Positions 62,178 to 64,000 of a DNA stretch of 64,000 nucleotides are shown here, in pieces; position 1 is the first letter of the stretch, and each line of letters begins with the position of its first letter. The notes under the pieces are model-generated. The model did not search any database, was not told the origin of the DNA, and saw only the letters and a list, made by a program, of their open reading frames with translations. Source of the stretch: Dactylellina haptotyla (taxonomy: Eukaryota; Ascomycota; Orbiliomycetes; Orbiliales; Orbiliaceae); assembly GCA_031310005.1 (NCBI GenBank), contig CM062382.1, forward strand, positions 372,001 through 436,000, given 5' to 3'. The translations under genes were made by a program, and so were the position numbers.

Positions 62178-62603
62178 GGCGTTTGACGGGAACAACTATT
62201 CCAACGGCGGCAAAAGCAGGAGGTTGTATTCTAGAGCGTGAATTCGAGTGGCAATGGGAATCAAGATGGTGTAAACTGGTGAATTGGTCGTGGTAGGGGT
62301 GCCGGCGTGGAGGTTCGTTGTTCTTGGGAAGGAAGAGAGGGAAGAAGCCAGAAGCGTGTAGCAGTGAGGTTGAGATGGGAAGTCGAAGGCGAAACCGGAA
62401 TCCTGCAGCCTGCCGCGGACCATTCTGCAACACAAAAAATGCAACACCGCGTAACACATATTTCCACTCGAGGCCACTTCGATACATTCTTCACGCAGAC
62501 AATTACTCAAGTTAACTTAGAAGTTTGATAAAGACCCTACAACGAGGTGTCTTATGTAGATTAATATTACATGTTTTATGCTCAGGGGATTATCTGTTTA
62601 AGT
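62178..62603. promoter_or_regulatory. Promoter region of the ALY/REF gene, between its start and the upstream esterase stop
   Basis: 426 bp of non-coding sequence. Both flanking genes are on the - strand, so it must hold the 3' UTR of the esterase and the promoter and 5' UTR of the ALY/REF gene. Short frames here on both strands are shadows. No clear TATA element was assigned. Confidence 0.5.
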
Positions 62604-64000
62604 CTACCTTCCTGCCTGAAGGGCATACTCGTTCATATAAGCGATACCGGCTGCCCGGAAATCATCCTTCTCAATGTACGAGCCCCCGATAAACTCATCC
62701 CCATCCCTTTCAACATCAAACACCATCGAGCTCTTCCCACTTCCCTCGTGGTATTTGAGCCATTTGACGTCGTGCGACCCGGTTCCAGTTCTCGGGTCTC
62801 CGGTGGCAATGAATCGAACCCAGCTATGGCACATAAAGTCCGCGAGCTGGACGTAGTACGGTGCATTATCTCCACCAAGAGGGTTACCATGATCATACGG
62901 GCCATTATATCCGTCGCCGTTCAAATTGTGGAAAACGAAAGCAACTTCAGTAAAGTGCCCGGCACGGTACCAAGTCTGATAACCCTGTGCTCTAGCTCGG
63001 AACCTGAAACTCCACACCGGGACACCCTGAGCGGCGAGCTGTTCTGCAACATAACGTCGGTTAGCAATGAACAGGTAGTCACCGACGATGGCAGCTGCGC
63101 GGTGATACTGGGCGCCATAGAGAGCAGTTCCGTTCACGGTAGCGTCGTGTGCGTCTGGGCCGGTAAAGTTGTTGGCTGGTGGGACGGATTCGCTTTCAGG
63201 ATACAACTCGAGCAAACGCTGGATGCTAGCAGGCTTGAATTTCGTCGTAGCAGCTATTAAAATACCCATCAGCTATTTCATCATCCAAGAGGGGGGTAAG
63301 AATAATAGTCATACGTACCTAGATATCCAGCAATATCTTCGGTGGTATTAGCACCAATCTGACCAAAAGACGCGCCTTCGTCACTGGTAGTACCAATGAT
63401 AGTGGGAACCTTGACATATTTCCCACTCTTGATAGCTTGACTGCCAAAATCGGCAACAAAGTCCCCATCGAAGACAGGTCCAAACAATACAGTACTCAGA
63501 GTCGCGTTCAACAGCTCAACAGGCTTGCCTCGCAAGCATTCTAAGCTATCAGCAGCATCGGTGCAACCGGTCGCATTAAGCACGGTATCATAGGCAGCCT
63601 GGTAATCCGCAGGGAAGCTGTCCGCCCCATAGAACACAGGACCGCCGCTCTGCGCGATAACGCCCCGAAAGAGACCATCATTTCGTCCGTTGAACGCGAT
63701 CTGTTGAAATCCAACGGACGCACCACCAGCCGATTCGCCAAAGATGGTCACCTTCTTAGGGTCGCCACCGAAACGATCAATGTTATCTTTAACCCAGTGC
63801 ATCGCCAATCGCTGGTCTTTCAATCCCAGGTTGAGATTCTCAGTCCCCGCAACTTCGCGACTAGCAAGAAAGCCCCATCCATCGAGTCTGTAGTTCATGC
63901 TCACACCGATAATCGGCTTTCCGATCTTAACGGACTGGTCAACCATGAATGTGAGATTGTACCGTTTATCATTCGCACCACCCATATAGAAGCCACCGCC
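62604..64000 (-). CDS. Type-B carboxylesterase/lipase, alpha/beta hydrolase (3' part; 5' end outside window)
   Basis: Hydrolyses carboxylic esters; the family includes secreted fungal lipases and esterases. Two exons are seen: 64000-63319 and 63253-62604, with a 65-nt intron (GTACGT...TAATAG) that keeps the frame. The visible part starts in the oxyanion-hole motif (GGGFYMGG). It has the nucleophile elbow GESAGG (about 63722-63739), the likely catalytic Glu in TTSDEG and the likely catalytic His in AGHFTEVAFVF. Cys residues in CTDAADSLEC fit the family's extracellular disulfides, but the signal peptide and the usual EDCLYLN motif lie beyond the right edge. It ends ALQAGR with a normal stop. 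All three catalytic residues are present, so it is probably active. Substrate unknown. Confidence 0.92.

Noticed and set aside
62571-63260. 229-codon frame on the + strand
   Set aside because: It is antisense to the carboxylesterase exon, which carries the catalytic His and family motifs.

Overview
The window is a piece of a filamentous ascomycete (Pezizomycotina) nuclear genome. Evidence: short GT-AG introns (about 50-80 nt) with CTAAC/CTCAC-like branch sites, a fungal ALY/REF mRNA-export gene, fungal-type secreted multidomain and type-B esterase genes, and long AT-saturated blocks typical of repeat-induced point mutation (RIP). The class within Pezizomycotina cannot be settled from the sequence.

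Layout. (1) 1-24.5 kb is an AT-rich isochore with roughly one G or C in ten bases by eye, and no gene. It is built of decayed Ty3/Gypsy-type LTR retrotransposons: the 3' part of one on the + strand (1-3101), a lone LTR (3137-3690), and two copies spanning LTR to LTR on the - strand (3717-12275 and 13489-21953), plus two AT-rich stretches I could not assign. (2) At about 24.54 kb the composition changes abruptly to normal. (3) 24.5-55.3 kb is gene-poor. The only well-supported genes are four paralogous two-finger C2H2 proteins, all on the + strand (25.0, 33.3, 37.7 and 50.5 kb), each with a divergent first exon, one phase-2 intron and both fingers in exon 2. Between them lie a duplicated 0.5-kb segment, a tandem repeat, weak ORFs and what look like decayed coding stretches. 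(4) 55.3-64 kb is ordinary gene space on the - strand: a ten-exon modular secreted protein, the ALY/REF (Yra1/Mlo3) gene with a long first intron, and the 3' part of a type-B carboxylesterase/lipase running off the right edge.

Best candidate for something undescribed: the C2H2 cluster beside the RIP-type isochore. Its members keep gene structure and zinc ligands while the N-terminal exon diverges almost completely. Two of them share a C-terminal DNA stretch now read in different frames, and three keep a splice donor just after the stop codon. I infer a lineage-specific family that grew by local duplication next to a repeat-destroying region; its function cannot be read from sequence.

Exon borders were placed by eye from splice signals, reading frame and paralogue comparison. 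No transcript or database support was available.
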